Notes: generated from the letters alone by a model not told the origin. 5,851 bases of DNA from a bacterium (GCA_026713745.1 JAPONU010000502.1:1-5851), one strand, 5' to 3'; positions 1 through 5,851 are shown, counted from the first letter of the stretch. Numbers and translations are program-made.

Positions 1-5
1 ACGCC

Positions 6-1406
6 ATGACCCTCGCCGCCGAGGTCTTCGACGCCAGCGTCAACGTCGCACTCATCGCCGCCGCGTGCGGTGGTGATGACGACGACGGTGGTGCTGCGCC
101 TGCACCCCCGGCGCCGACCGAGGCGCCCGCTCCGGATCCGACGCCTCCGGCCGATGAGCCCCCGCCTCCCCCTCCCGCCGAGGAGATGGACGGCGAGCCC
201 ATGGACGACGCCGAGGAGATGGACGACGAACTCAGCGTGGCCGACAACCCCGACAATGGCGTCACGTCCGACTCCATCAAGGTCGGCTGGATGGGCGACC
301 TCACGGGTCCCACCGCTTCGTCGCAGGCTTTCAACAGCCACGGCATCGAGGCCTACTTCACCTGCGCCAACGAGCGCGGCGGCGTGCTCGGCCGCATGTT
401 CGACTACCTGCCCTCGGACGACGAGTTCAGCGCCGAGAAGGCAGCGGTCAACTTCACCAAGCTCACCGAGGACGACAAGGTGCTGGCGCTGCTCGGCCTG
501 GGCGGCTCGCACATATCCACGCAGCTCCAGCCCGACGTCGAGCGGCTGAACCTGCCGGTCATCGGCCCGCCGCAGTCCATCGACATCCAGCTCGAGGGCG
601 ACCAGTACTTCAACAACCTGGCCCACTACGGTGACCAGGCTGACATCGCCGGCGGCCATATCGCAGCCGACGTCGGCGGCCTCGAGAACGCGGTCGTGAT
701 GGGCATCAGCCTCGAGGTTCCCTCCGGCACCGAGTTCGCGGCCTACGTCGAGCAGACCGTCGTCAACGGCGGCGGCACCTACGTCGACACGCTCTACGTC
801 GCACCCGGGGCCACCGAGGTCACCGCCCAGATGGTGGACCTGCAGGCCGCCATCGACGAGCAGGGCGTCAACTACGTGACGCTGCACGGCTCGCCGGGCG
901 CGGGCCTCGTCGTCATGCAGGGCATGGCCGACTCGGGCATCACCGACCTGCCGATCATCGGCATCCACGGCATCGCCGCCAACTCGATCTGGACCGAGGG
1001 CCCGGCGTCGATCACCGATCAGGTGTTCGGGATCCACTCGTTCCTGCCCGCCAACAACGACACCGCCGCCGCCGACGAACTGGCACGCTGCGCAGCGCTG
1101 GCCGGCTACGACGGTGAGCAGTTCAACCTGAACTTCACACACGGGTTCCTGAACGCCTACGTCTTCGAGCAGGCCGTTCTGCGGGCTGCGGAGTCCGGCG
1201 AGCTGAGCCGTGAGAGCGTCACCGAGGCGCTCAAGGGTTCCTTCGACACTCTGGGCCTCACCTGCCCGATCGACTGGAGCGACAGCCAGCACAGCCAGTG
1301 CGGTGCCCCGTTCTCGCTGGATGCCTCGACAGGTGGCATGCTTCCCGCGAACCCGTTCGCCTTCTACGCCGATGGCTTCGACGGCATCTACGGGATCGAG
1401 CTCTAG
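6..1406 (+). CDS. ABC transporter substrate-binding lipoprotein, branched-chain amino acid type (5' end uncertain)
   Basis: This is a periplasmic-binding-protein fold lipoprotein of the Leu/Ile/Val-receptor class (Peripla_BP_6 type), expected to sit outside the membrane and deliver an amino acid, amide or other small polar ligand to an ABC permease. Visible elements are a lipobox-like AAAC with Cys21 followed by GGDDDD, a Pro/Asp/Glu low-complexity linker at about residues 24-78, and then the binding domain from about residue 90. That domain opens with IKVGWMGDLTGP and contains AYFTCANERGGVLGR, typical of the family start (the 'GxxxAxxxxNxxGGxxGR' pattern). The C-terminal lobe ends with a Cys pair (C420, C432) near the end. 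Length (466 aa) is normal. The first 20 residues are odd: they contain no Lys or Arg, carry Glu and Asp, and have only a short hydrophobic stretch. The frame is also open to the window edge, so the true start may lie upstream. No permease or ATPase genes are visible, so the ligand cannot be named. Confidence 0.88.
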   Translation: MTLAAEVFDASVNVALIAAACGGDDDDGGAAPAPPAPTEAPAPDPTPPADEPPPPPPAEEMDGEPMDDAEEMDDELSVADNPDNGVTSDSIKVGWMGDLTGPTASSQAFNSHGIEAYFTCANERGGVLGRMFDYLPSDDEFSAEKAAVNFTKLTEDDKVLALLGLGGSHISTQLQPDVERLNLPVIGPPQSIDIQLEGDQYFNNLAHYGDQADIAGGHIAADVGGLENAVVMGISLEVPSGTEFAAYVEQTVVNGGGTYVDTLYVAPGATEVTAQMVDLQAAIDEQGVNYVTLHGSPGAGLVVMQGMADSGITDLPIIGIHGIAANSIWTEGPASITDQVFGIHSFLPANNDTAAADELARCAALAGYDGEQFNLNFTHGFLNAYVFEQAVLRAAESGELSRESVTEALKGSFDTLGLTCPIDWSDSQHSQCGAPFSLDASTGGMLPANPFAFYADGFDGIYGIEL

Positions 1407-1432
1407 GAGAACCCCCGACCGAATCCGCCATA

Positions 1433-1481
1433 TCTGCGGCGCCGGGCGATCCCCTTTTCGAGGGTCGCCCGGCGCTGCGGG
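1433..1481 (+). terminator. strong intergenic hairpin between the binding protein and the P450 (possible terminator or attenuator)
   Basis: Bases 1439-1452 pair with 1462-1475 as a 14-bp stem (one G-U pair) around a 9-nt loop containing TTTT. The pairing can continue outwards by about six more pairs to 1433/1481, using several G-U pairs. Only three T's (1482-1484) follow the right arm, so an intrinsic terminator is plausible but not textbook. It ends just upstream of the P450 Shine-Dalgarno and could also limit read-through or protect the upstream mRNA. Confidence 0.5.
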
Positions 1482-1486
1482 TTTCG

Positions 1487-1491
1487 GGAGG
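1487..1491 (+). promoter_or_regulatory. Shine-Dalgarno of the P450 gene
   Basis: GGAGG lies within GGGAGGAG. It is followed by four consecutive possible start codons: TTG 1494, ATG 1497, GTG 1500 and ATG 1503. Spacing is 2, 5, 8 and 11 nt. ATG 1497 or GTG 1500 fits best, and TTG 1494 is too close. Confidence 0.7.
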
Positions 1492-1496
1492 AGTTG

Positions 1497-2741
1497 ATGG
1501 TGATGAGCCGGATTACGACCGTTCTCGACGACTTCGTCGCCTACCTTCGGGACAACGAGGCCGTTGATCCGTACCCCGTGTTCGCCCGGATGCGGGACGA
1601 GGCTCCCGCGCTGTGGGTCGAGCCTCTGGAGGCATGGGTCCTGACCCGCTGGGCCGACGTCTCGAACACGTTCGTCGACGCCGAGACCTTCGGCCCGCTC
1701 ATGAACCGCCCCGGCACCTCCAGCATCTTCGGCCGGGCGCTGCTGCAGATGTCCGGTGATGAGCACCGGCGCAAGGACGCCATCATCGCCAAGCGAATCC
1801 GCAGCCCCCGGCATCTCAGCGGCGGAATCGACGAACTGATCAGCCGCCTGGTCGACGGCTACGGCGGATCGCTGCCGGTGGCTCCGGAGGTGGCGGACCT
1901 GCGCCGGGGATTCACCGAGCCGGTCCCCCTCGACGTGATCGCCGAGCTGATGGACATGGGTGAGGCCGCCAACTTCCGCACCTGGTATCACGACATCGTG
2001 GCGGCGGGGACCTCGAACATCGCCAGGGACCCGGATGTCCATGCCACGGGGCTGGCCGCCCGCGACGAGCTGTACGCCTTCGTCACGCCGGGCATCGCCG
2101 AACGGCGGACGTGCCCCGGCGACGAGATGCTCTCGGACCTGTGCTCCATGGAGTACGAGGGTGAGCGGCTCTCCGACGACGAGGTGCGCAGCTTCACCGC
2201 GTTCCTGCTGTCCGCCGGCATCGAGACGACCGACCGCGGCATGGCCAACCTCGTGAAACACCTCATCGGCGAGCCGGAGCAGTGGCGCCTGCTCGCCGAT
2301 GACCCGTCGCTGGTTCCGGCGGCGGTCACGGAGATTCTCCGCTACCGCCCGCCGGTGCACGCCAGCGTCCGGCTCGCACTGGCGGACTTCACCGTCGACG
2401 GCACGACCGTGCCCGCCGGCAGCAAGGTCATGTCGTTCCTCGCGAGCGCCAATCACGACCCGGAGCGGTTCGACGCCCCGACGGTCTTCGACGTGACGCG
2501 CTTCGCAGGCGCCGAGCGGCCGAACTACACCCCGGCCGGACCGGTCCGGGCGTTCGGCGGCGGGCCGCACACCTGCACGGGTTCGTTCCTGGCCAAGCTG
2601 GAGATGGAACGCTCCCTGGAGTTCCTGCTCGAACGGTTCGACACCATCACCTTCGCCGGCGACGTGCCCCCCGACACCGGCGTCGTGCTTCGCTCGCCCG
2701 TGTCGCTGGACGTGACTCTCCAGCCCGCCGGTTCGTCCTGA
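1497..2741 (+). CDS. cytochrome P450, bacterial soluble type
   Basis: This is a heme-thiolate monooxygenase that would use electrons from a ferredoxin/reductase pair to hydroxylate or otherwise oxidise an unidentified substrate. It is about 414 aa, the usual length for bacterial soluble P450s, with no membrane anchor. Motifs, numbered from ATG 1497: a C-helix segment GDEHRRKD near residues 87-94; the oxygen-activating I-helix AGIETT at 240-245; the K-helix ExxR as EILR at 279-282 followed by YRPP; and the heme loop FGGGPHTCTG at 353-362, with Cys360 as the axial ligand. All invariant elements are present, so it looks active. No ferredoxin or reductase gene adjoins it. It follows the binding-protein gene by 90 nt on the same strand, separated by a hairpin, and has a good SD. 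The family within the CYP superfamily cannot be assigned by eye. Confidence 0.96.
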   Translation: MVMSRITTVLDDFVAYLRDNEAVDPYPVFARMRDEAPALWVEPLEAWVLTRWADVSNTFVDAETFGPLMNRPGTSSIFGRALLQMSGDEHRRKDAIIAKRIRSPRHLSGGIDELISRLVDGYGGSLPVAPEVADLRRGFTEPVPLDVIAELMDMGEAANFRTWYHDIVAAGTSNIARDPDVHATGLAARDELYAFVTPGIAERRTCPGDEMLSDLCSMEYEGERLSDDEVRSFTAFLLSAGIETTDRGMANLVKHLIGEPEQWRLLADDPSLVPAAVTEILRYRPPVHASVRLALADFTVDGTTVPAGSKVMSFLASANHDPERFDAPTVFDVTRFAGAERPNYTPAGPVRAFGGGPHTCTGSFLAKLEMERSLEFLLERFDTITFAGDVPPDTGVVLRSPVSLDVTLQPAGSS

Positions 2742-2793
2742 GGCGCCGGCTCGCTACAGGAGAATTGCAGACCTTCTCTCACATGGGCGGCGA

Positions 2794-2832
2794 TCCTGTA
2801 TCCCGGCCGCCCCCCAGGACCGGGATACAGGA
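2794..2832. terminator. perfect 13-bp inverted repeat between convergent genes (candidate bidirectional terminator)
   Basis: TCCTGTATCCCGG (2794-2806) and its exact reverse complement (2820-2832) flank a 13-nt C-rich loop. The repeat sits in the 96-nt gap between the P450 stop (2741) and the stop of the minus-strand peroxidase gene (2838). This is where convergent transcription units should end. Neither side has a U-tract, so termination efficiency is uncertain. Confidence 0.6.
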
Positions 2833-2837
2833 GCCGT

Positions 2838-3320
2838 TCAGAGGCGAATCGGGCAGGAGACCTCGGCGCCGAACACCTCGTTGAGGCGCCCGAAGGCGAT
2901 CCAGCAGCCGACGGCGATGGTCATGTCCATCAGCAGGTCCTCGCCGTAGATCTCCACGAGGCGGTCGATGAGTTCCTGGTCGATGGCCATGTGGTCGAGC
3001 GCGAACTTCTCGGTGTACTCGATGGCGAGCCGTTCGGCCTCGCTGTAGCCCTCGTAGTCGGCCCAGTTGGCGACGTTCAGGTAGTCCTCTTCGGTCAGAT
3101 CATGTTGCGCCAACGACGCGACCCGGGTGTCCAGTCAAACCACGCAGTGATTGATCTGGGCGATCCTCATGCGCATCAGTTCCCGCAGGCGCACCGGCAT
3201 CTGGCTGTCGCCGTACACCGTGGAGATGAACGACCGCGCCGGCTTGGACAGGTGCGGGCCGAGTTGCCAGATCCGCTTGTGCAGATCCTCGGGTCCGTCG
3301 GCAACGGGGATGCGTGGCAA
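2838..3320 (-). CDS. AhpD-like (carboxymuconolactone decarboxylase family) peroxidase with in-frame UGA, predicted selenoprotein
   Basis: This is an AhpD/CMD-fold protein, predicted to be a thiol/selenol peroxidase or redox protein in the cytoplasm. The frame from 3320 down to 2838 holds one internal TGA (3135-3137). Before it reads RLRELMRMRIAQINHCVV, and after it LDTRVASLAQHDLTEED, both clear family sequence in the same frame. The TGA replaces the second Cys of CxxC, giving C59-V-V-U62. Glu47 lies 12 residues before C59, the spacing of the catalytic Glu in mycobacterial AhpD, where the second Cys is thought to be the peroxide-attacking residue. The AhpD His four residues after it is Arg66 here. 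The C-terminal half is family-like (YTEKFALDH, GCWIAFGRL). I chose TTG 3320 because GGAGG lies 4 nt upstream and MPRIP matches the family N-terminus; ATG 3356 adds 12 residues. Length is about 160 aa. It is last in the operon after the response regulator. The alternative is a single-point-mutation pseudogene. Callers that treat TGA as stop would start spuriously at TTG 3113 or GTG codons. Confidence 0.82.
3096..3125 (-). promoter_or_regulatory. candidate bacterial SECIS-like hairpin downstream of the UGA
   Basis: On the minus-strand RNA a hairpin can start 9 nt after the UGA. CGGGUC (3125-3120) pairs with GAUCUG (3101-3096), 6 bp with two G-U pairs. A 5-nt bulge follows on the 3' side, then GCGU (3119-3116) pairs with GCGC (3110-3107) around the loop CGUUG. 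In an alternative register CGC/GCG closes a loop beginning GU, closer to the canonical loop with a G at its start. The apical loop lies about 17-20 nt past the UGA, within the usual bacterial range. Pairing was done by eye with no energy calculation. Confidence 0.42.
3135..3137 (-). other. predicted selenocysteine codon (UGA) at the CxxC active site
   Basis: Reading the minus strand, Cys-Val-Val is followed by TGA and then Leu-Asp-Thr-Arg. The position is that of the second, redox-active Cys in AhpD-like proteins. The gene's real stop at 2838-2840 is also TGA, so this gene would use UGA in both senses. From family knowledge, CxxU forms of AhpD-like and CMD-domain proteins have been described from marine metagenomes. 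Confidence 0.78.
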
Positions 3321-3324
3321 GTGC

Positions 3325-3329
3325 CCTCC
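3325..3329 (-). promoter_or_regulatory. Shine-Dalgarno that decides the TTG start of the AhpD-like gene
   Basis: GGAGG on the minus strand lies 4 nt before TTG 3320-3318. The upstream ATG (3356-3354) has no comparable purine run. It also falls in the 7-nt loop of a small 5-bp GCGGG/CCCGC hairpin (3345-3349 with 3357-3361). Both points favour the TTG. Confidence 0.5.
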
Positions 3330-3397
3330 AGGGGTGGCGAGGCGGCGGGGATTCATCCCGCACACTAGTCCAGGATCGGCAGCCGGCCCCCGGTGCG

Positions 3398-4060
3398 CTA
3401 GAGGAGGCGCAGGCTCCGTGCCTTGGCGAGAGCCTCGATGCGGTTGCGGGCCTGCAACTTCTGCAGCAGCGACTGCACGTAGCTGCGCACCGTGTTCTCG
3501 GCGAGGTGCAACTCCTCGGCGATCTCCTTGCTGGTCCGTCCCAGGGCCATCACGCACAGCACCTCGTACTCGCGCAGCGTCAGCGAGGCGCCCAATCCGT
3601 TGCGCCCCGGCAGGTTCTGGGCCCTGCTGGCTGGCAGGTCGGTGAGTGAGGGGTCCACGAAGACGTTCCCCGCCAGGACGCTGCGCAACGCCTCGACGAG
3701 GTCCCGCGTCCCCTTCAGCACGATGCCGGTGGCGCCCGCGTTGAGGCAGGCCCGCAGCGGTTCGGGGTCGTCGAAGGCGGTGTGGATCACGACCGTCGAT
3801 CCCGGCGAGGCGCCCAGCAGGGTGCGGCACAGCGGCGGCGCCAGGTGCTCGCCCAGCTTCAGGTCCAGGATCACGATGTCAGGCTGCAGTTGCCGTGCCA
3901 GCGCTTCGGCGCCAGCGGGGTCGGCGGCCTCGCCGACGAGTTGCAGGTCGGCGGTGCCGGCGAGGATCTGGCGCACCCCGTCGATGACGATCGGGTGGTC
4001 GTTCACCACGAGCACGCTCGCCGGTGCGGCGGCGCCGTTGGTGGGCGCGAGGTCAGCCAT
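3398..4060 (-). CDS. two-component response regulator, LuxR/NarL family
   Basis: This is a DNA-binding response regulator of 220 aa, the standard length. The receiver domain covers about residues 15-130, with the acidic pocket N20-D21 (VVNDHP), phospho-acceptor Asp66 in DIVILDLKLG, switch Thr94 in IHTAF and conserved Lys116 in VLKG. A short linker (about 131-157) leads to a GerE-type helix-turn-helix at 158-212, with LTLREYEVL, GRTSKEIAEELHLAENTVRSY and the final LQKLQARNR; all expected positions are present. It starts 51 nt after the histidine kinase stop and is almost certainly its partner. No clear SD precedes ATG 4060, so translation may be coupled to the upstream gene. The likely targets are its own operon, including the downstream peroxidase gene, but no operator can be identified. 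Confidence 0.96.
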   Translation of the reverse strand: MADLAPTNGAAAPASVLVVNDHPIVIDGVRQILAGTADLQLVGEAADPAGAEALARQLQPDIVILDLKLGEHLAPPLCRTLLGASPGSTVVIHTAFDDPEPLRACLNAGATGIVLKGTRDLVEALRSVLAGNVFVDPSLTDLPASRAQNLPGRNGLGASLTLREYEVLCVMALGRTSKEIAEELHLAENTVRSYVQSLLQKLQARNRIEALAKARSLRLL

Positions 4061-4111
4061 TGGGGGCGTGGCTGTGGCGTGTGTGCGAGCGGGTGGCCTC
4101 GCGCCCGGCGT

Positions 4112-5272
4112 TCATGCGCCGGTGGGTTCGCAGGGCACCGTCATGCGCAGGGTCGCCCCGCCGTCATCGTTGGTGGTGAGCTCGAGGACGCCACCGAGGT
4201 GTTCCACCCTTCCCAGCAGCGAAGTGAGGCCCCAGTTGTGCTCACCGCGGGGGATCGCGGTCAGCTCGAAACCCTCGGGCAGCCCCGTGCCGTCGTCCTG
4301 TACCACGAGGGTCACCGCTGCTTCGGCAAAGTGCAGCGTGACGACGACCATGTTGGCTTCGGCGTGCTGCTGGATGTTGTACAGCCCCTGACGGACGCCG
4401 GCCACGAGGGCCGTCTCGATCCGGGGCGGCAGCGCACGGGCCGTGCCGCGCACGACGAGGTGGGTGACCAACTCTGCCCGGGACTCGAGGTCGGCCAGCT
4501 CGCGTCGCAGCGCCACGGGAACCGTCTCGTGGGCCTCCGAAGGCGCCAGCGCCTCGAACGCCTCGCGCATGCGGCGCGCCGCCAGGCGGGCCTGCTCCTC
4601 GATGTGCAGGGCGCTCTCGGCCATCGGCCCCTCCGACGCCGACCGGGCCATCTGTGACGCGGCCACACCGATGCTGAACAGCAACTGCCCCACGTCGTCG
4701 TGCAGGTCCGAGGCGATGCGGAGGCGCTCCGCATGCACCCGTTCCGACAGCGCCCGGCTGGCCCGCATCGTGAGCGACATGAGCGGAGCGAAGCTCCCGG
4801 CGGTGGCCTGCAGGAGGGTCATGGCGCGGTCACCGAGCGATCCCACCGACCGCGTGGCCCCGTAGAGCACACCGAGAATGTCGCCTTCGTGTATGACGGG
4901 AACGGCGATCATCCCGCCGAGGCCCTCGCCGCGGACGACGTCGGCGAACTCCTGGGAGATGCGCGGGTCGTTCAGGTAGTCCTGCACCGAGATCGGGCGT
5001 CGCTCCACCAGGGCCCGGCCACCGAGGCCCTGCCCGGCAGGGATCCGCACACCCCGGTAGCGCTGGGTCCGTTCGCCGTTGACGCCGAGCATGCTGAGCA
5101 TGCCCGCGTCCTCGTACACGGCAACCGAGGACAGCGGGACTTGCAGCAGCCGGTCGATCTCGCGCGCCGCCTGCTGGGCGAACGCCTCGGGGTCGAGGAA
5201 CCCGCCGAGTCGCCTGGTGCTTTCCTCCAGACGGCGGCGGTCCCCGATGTCGGCGAGTGAGGTCACAGGCAT
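4112..5272 (-). CDS. soluble GAF-domain histidine kinase (HisKA_3/NarX type)
   Basis: This is a sensor kinase of about 386 aa, numbered from ATG 5272. A GAF domain occupies about residues 25-165 (PAGQGLGGRALVERRPISVQ, MIAVPVIHEGDILGVLYG). It is followed by a HisKA_3 dimerisation segment with DLHDDVGQ, phospho-acceptor His191. The HATPase_c domain follows: N-box YNIQQHAEA (Asn299), G1 box DDGTGLPEG (326-334) and G2 region NWGLTSLLGRVEHLGG. There is no transmembrane segment, so it senses something in the cytoplasm. The GAF ligand (small molecule, heme, redox cofactor) cannot be read from sequence. The frame is open upstream to 5383, but that part overlaps the amidase gene and is Arg-rich shadow sequence. 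ATG 5272 lies 19 nt after the amidase stop, with a weak GGAAG 11 nt upstream. It precedes its cognate regulator. Confidence 0.94.
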   Translation of the reverse strand: MPVTSLADIGDRRRLEESTRRLGGFLDPEAFAQQAAREIDRLLQVPLSSVAVYEDAGMLSMLGVNGERTQRYRGVRIPAGQGLGGRALVERRPISVQDYLNDPRISQEFADVVRGEGLGGMIAVPVIHEGDILGVLYGATRSVGSLGDRAMTLLQATAGSFAPLMSLTMRASRALSERVHAERLRIASDLHDDVGQLLFSIGVAASQMARSASEGPMAESALHIEEQARLAARRMREAFEALAPSEAHETVPVALRRELADLESRAELVTHLVVRGTARALPPRIETALVAGVRQGLYNIQQHAEANMVVVTLHFAEAAVTLVVQDDGTGLPEGFELTAIPRGEHNWGLTSLLGRVEHLGGVLELTTNDDGGATLRMTVPCEPTGA

Positions 5273-5291
5273 GCGCCCGGAGGCTTCCGTC

Positions 5292-5851
5292 TCACAGCGC
5301 CGGGGGGCTTGGGAACCCGCCCACGAGCGACTCATACGTCTTCGCCGCTGCGAGGGCGGTGGTCTCGTCCCAGTAGCGGGCAACGAAGCTCATCCCCACC
5401 GGCAGGCCGTCGCTCAGCCCGGCCGGCACGTTGATGGTGGGATGCCCGGTGACCGAACTCGGCAGGGTGTTGGGGACCATCTCCAGCGCCCGCGCCACGT
5501 ACTCCGAGACCGAGCAGTCCTCAGCCGGCAGAGGGGTGGCTCGCATGGGCAGCGTCGGGTAGCAGAGCACATCGCAGGTATCGAGCGCCCGGTCGTAGGC
5601 CGCCTTGACCAGCGGGCGCAGGTTCTGGGCCTTGGCGTAGCAGGACCCGCCCAGCAGGTTCAAGGTGTACTGCCCGCAGAGGGCCACGAACTTGACGCTG
5701 TGGGAGACGTCGTCGCCGTGGCGGCGCCAGCCCTCGGCGAACGCCTGCATGATCTCGGGGTTGTAGTGGCCCTTGTGATTCAGCCCGTAGCCGTTGCCGC
5801 GCAGCATCTGCCGGGCCGCCCCCTCGGTGGCGATCACGCTCCACACCGCCG
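5292..5851 (-). CDS. amidase-signature family enzyme, C-terminal part (gene continues beyond the window)
   Basis: About 186 residues of an amidase-signature hydrolase are visible, ending at TGA 5294-5292. They match the C-terminal part of GatA-like amidases: a WSVIATEGAA helix; HYNPEIMQAF; CDVLCYPTLPMRATPLP; then TGHPTINVPAGLSDGLPVGMSFVARYWDETTAL, a conserved family ending. The Ser-cisSer-Lys catalytic triad lies in the N-terminal half, outside the window, so activity cannot be judged. Such enzymes hydrolyse amides to acid plus ammonia; substrate is unknown. The frame is open to the right edge. A GTG at 5846 is probably an internal Val codon, not a start. It is the most upstream visible gene of the minus-strand cluster, 19 nt before the kinase, so its promoter presumably lies further right. 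Confidence 0.93.
   Translation of the reverse strand, partial: AVWSVIATEGAARQMLRGNGYGLNHKGHYNPEIMQAFAEGWRRHGDDVSHSVKFVALCGQYTLNLLGGSCYAKAQNLRPLVKAAYDRALDTCDVLCYPTLPMRATPLPAEDCSVSEYVARALEMVPNTLPSSVTGHPTINVPAGLSDGLPVGMSFVARYWDETTALAAAKTYESLVGGFPSPPAL

Noticed and set aside
2838..3113. Stand-alone 91-residue protein starting at TTG 3113
   Set aside because: It lacks the conserved active-site half of the family, which is present in the same frame immediately upstream of the TGA, so it is a fragment and not a separate gene.
2838..3356. Frameshifted pseudogene explanation for the AhpD-like gene
   Set aside because: Both halves are in the same frame with no indel. The only lesion is a TGA at the one residue where Sec is chemically expected. 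A nonsense mutation or sequencing error remains possible but is less likely.
3138..3830. Long minus-strand ORF running through the response-regulator region into the AhpD N-terminal half (231 codons to the TGA at 3135)
   Set aside because: The part upstream of 3356 is Arg/Pro/Gly-rich out-of-frame shadow of the response regulator. Only its tail is real, as the N-terminal half of the AhpD-like protein.
3492..4657. Two long plus-strand ORFs (about 290-300 codons) antisense to the kinase and regulator
   Set aside because: Composition is Arg/Ser/Ala-rich without recognisable motifs, as expected for antisense frames in GC-rich DNA. The minus-strand genes have complete domain motifs.
5273..5383. 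Extended N-terminus of the histidine kinase overlapping the amidase gene
   Set aside because: The extra 37 residues are Arg/Pro/Ser-rich with no family similarity and overlap the conserved amidase C-terminus. ATG 5272 just after the amidase stop is more economical.
1..5851. CRISPR arrays, tRNA or rRNA genes, insertion sequences
   Set aside because: No regularly spaced direct repeats, cloverleaf-like segments, transposase motifs or terminal inverted repeats with target duplications were seen.

Overview
This is a GC-rich window with long ORFs, typical actinobacterial reading-frame statistics and an Asp-rich lipoprotein of the 'AAACGGDDDD' type. It suggests a high-GC actinobacterium. A member of the Acidimicrobiia or a relative is my best guess, but that is inference from style and not a phylogenetic placement.

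Left half, plus strand: a branched-chain-amino-acid-type ABC substrate-binding lipoprotein (its 5' end lies at or beyond the window edge). It is followed, after a strong intergenic hairpin, by a complete bacterial cytochrome P450. A perfect 13-bp inverted repeat at about 2794-2832 closes this half and separates it from a convergent cluster.

Right half, minus strand, read from 5851 towards 2838: the C-terminal part of an amidase-signature enzyme, then a soluble GAF-domain histidine kinase of the HisKA_3/NarX type, a LuxR/NarL-type response regulator, and an AhpD-like (carboxymuconolactone decarboxylase family) thiol peroxidase. Spacing is short (about 20, 50 and 77 nt), so they are probably co-transcribed. 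The layout suggests a cytoplasmic two-component pair flanked by two enzymes it might control.

The most striking point is the last gene. Its reading frame is broken by one in-frame TGA (3135-3137), exactly where the second Cys of the AhpD CxxC active site belongs (C-V-V-TGA-L-D-T-R). Both sides remain clear family sequence in the same frame, and an RNA hairpin can form just downstream. I read this as a selenocysteine (CxxU) AhpD-like selenoprotein that ordinary gene calling would split or truncate.
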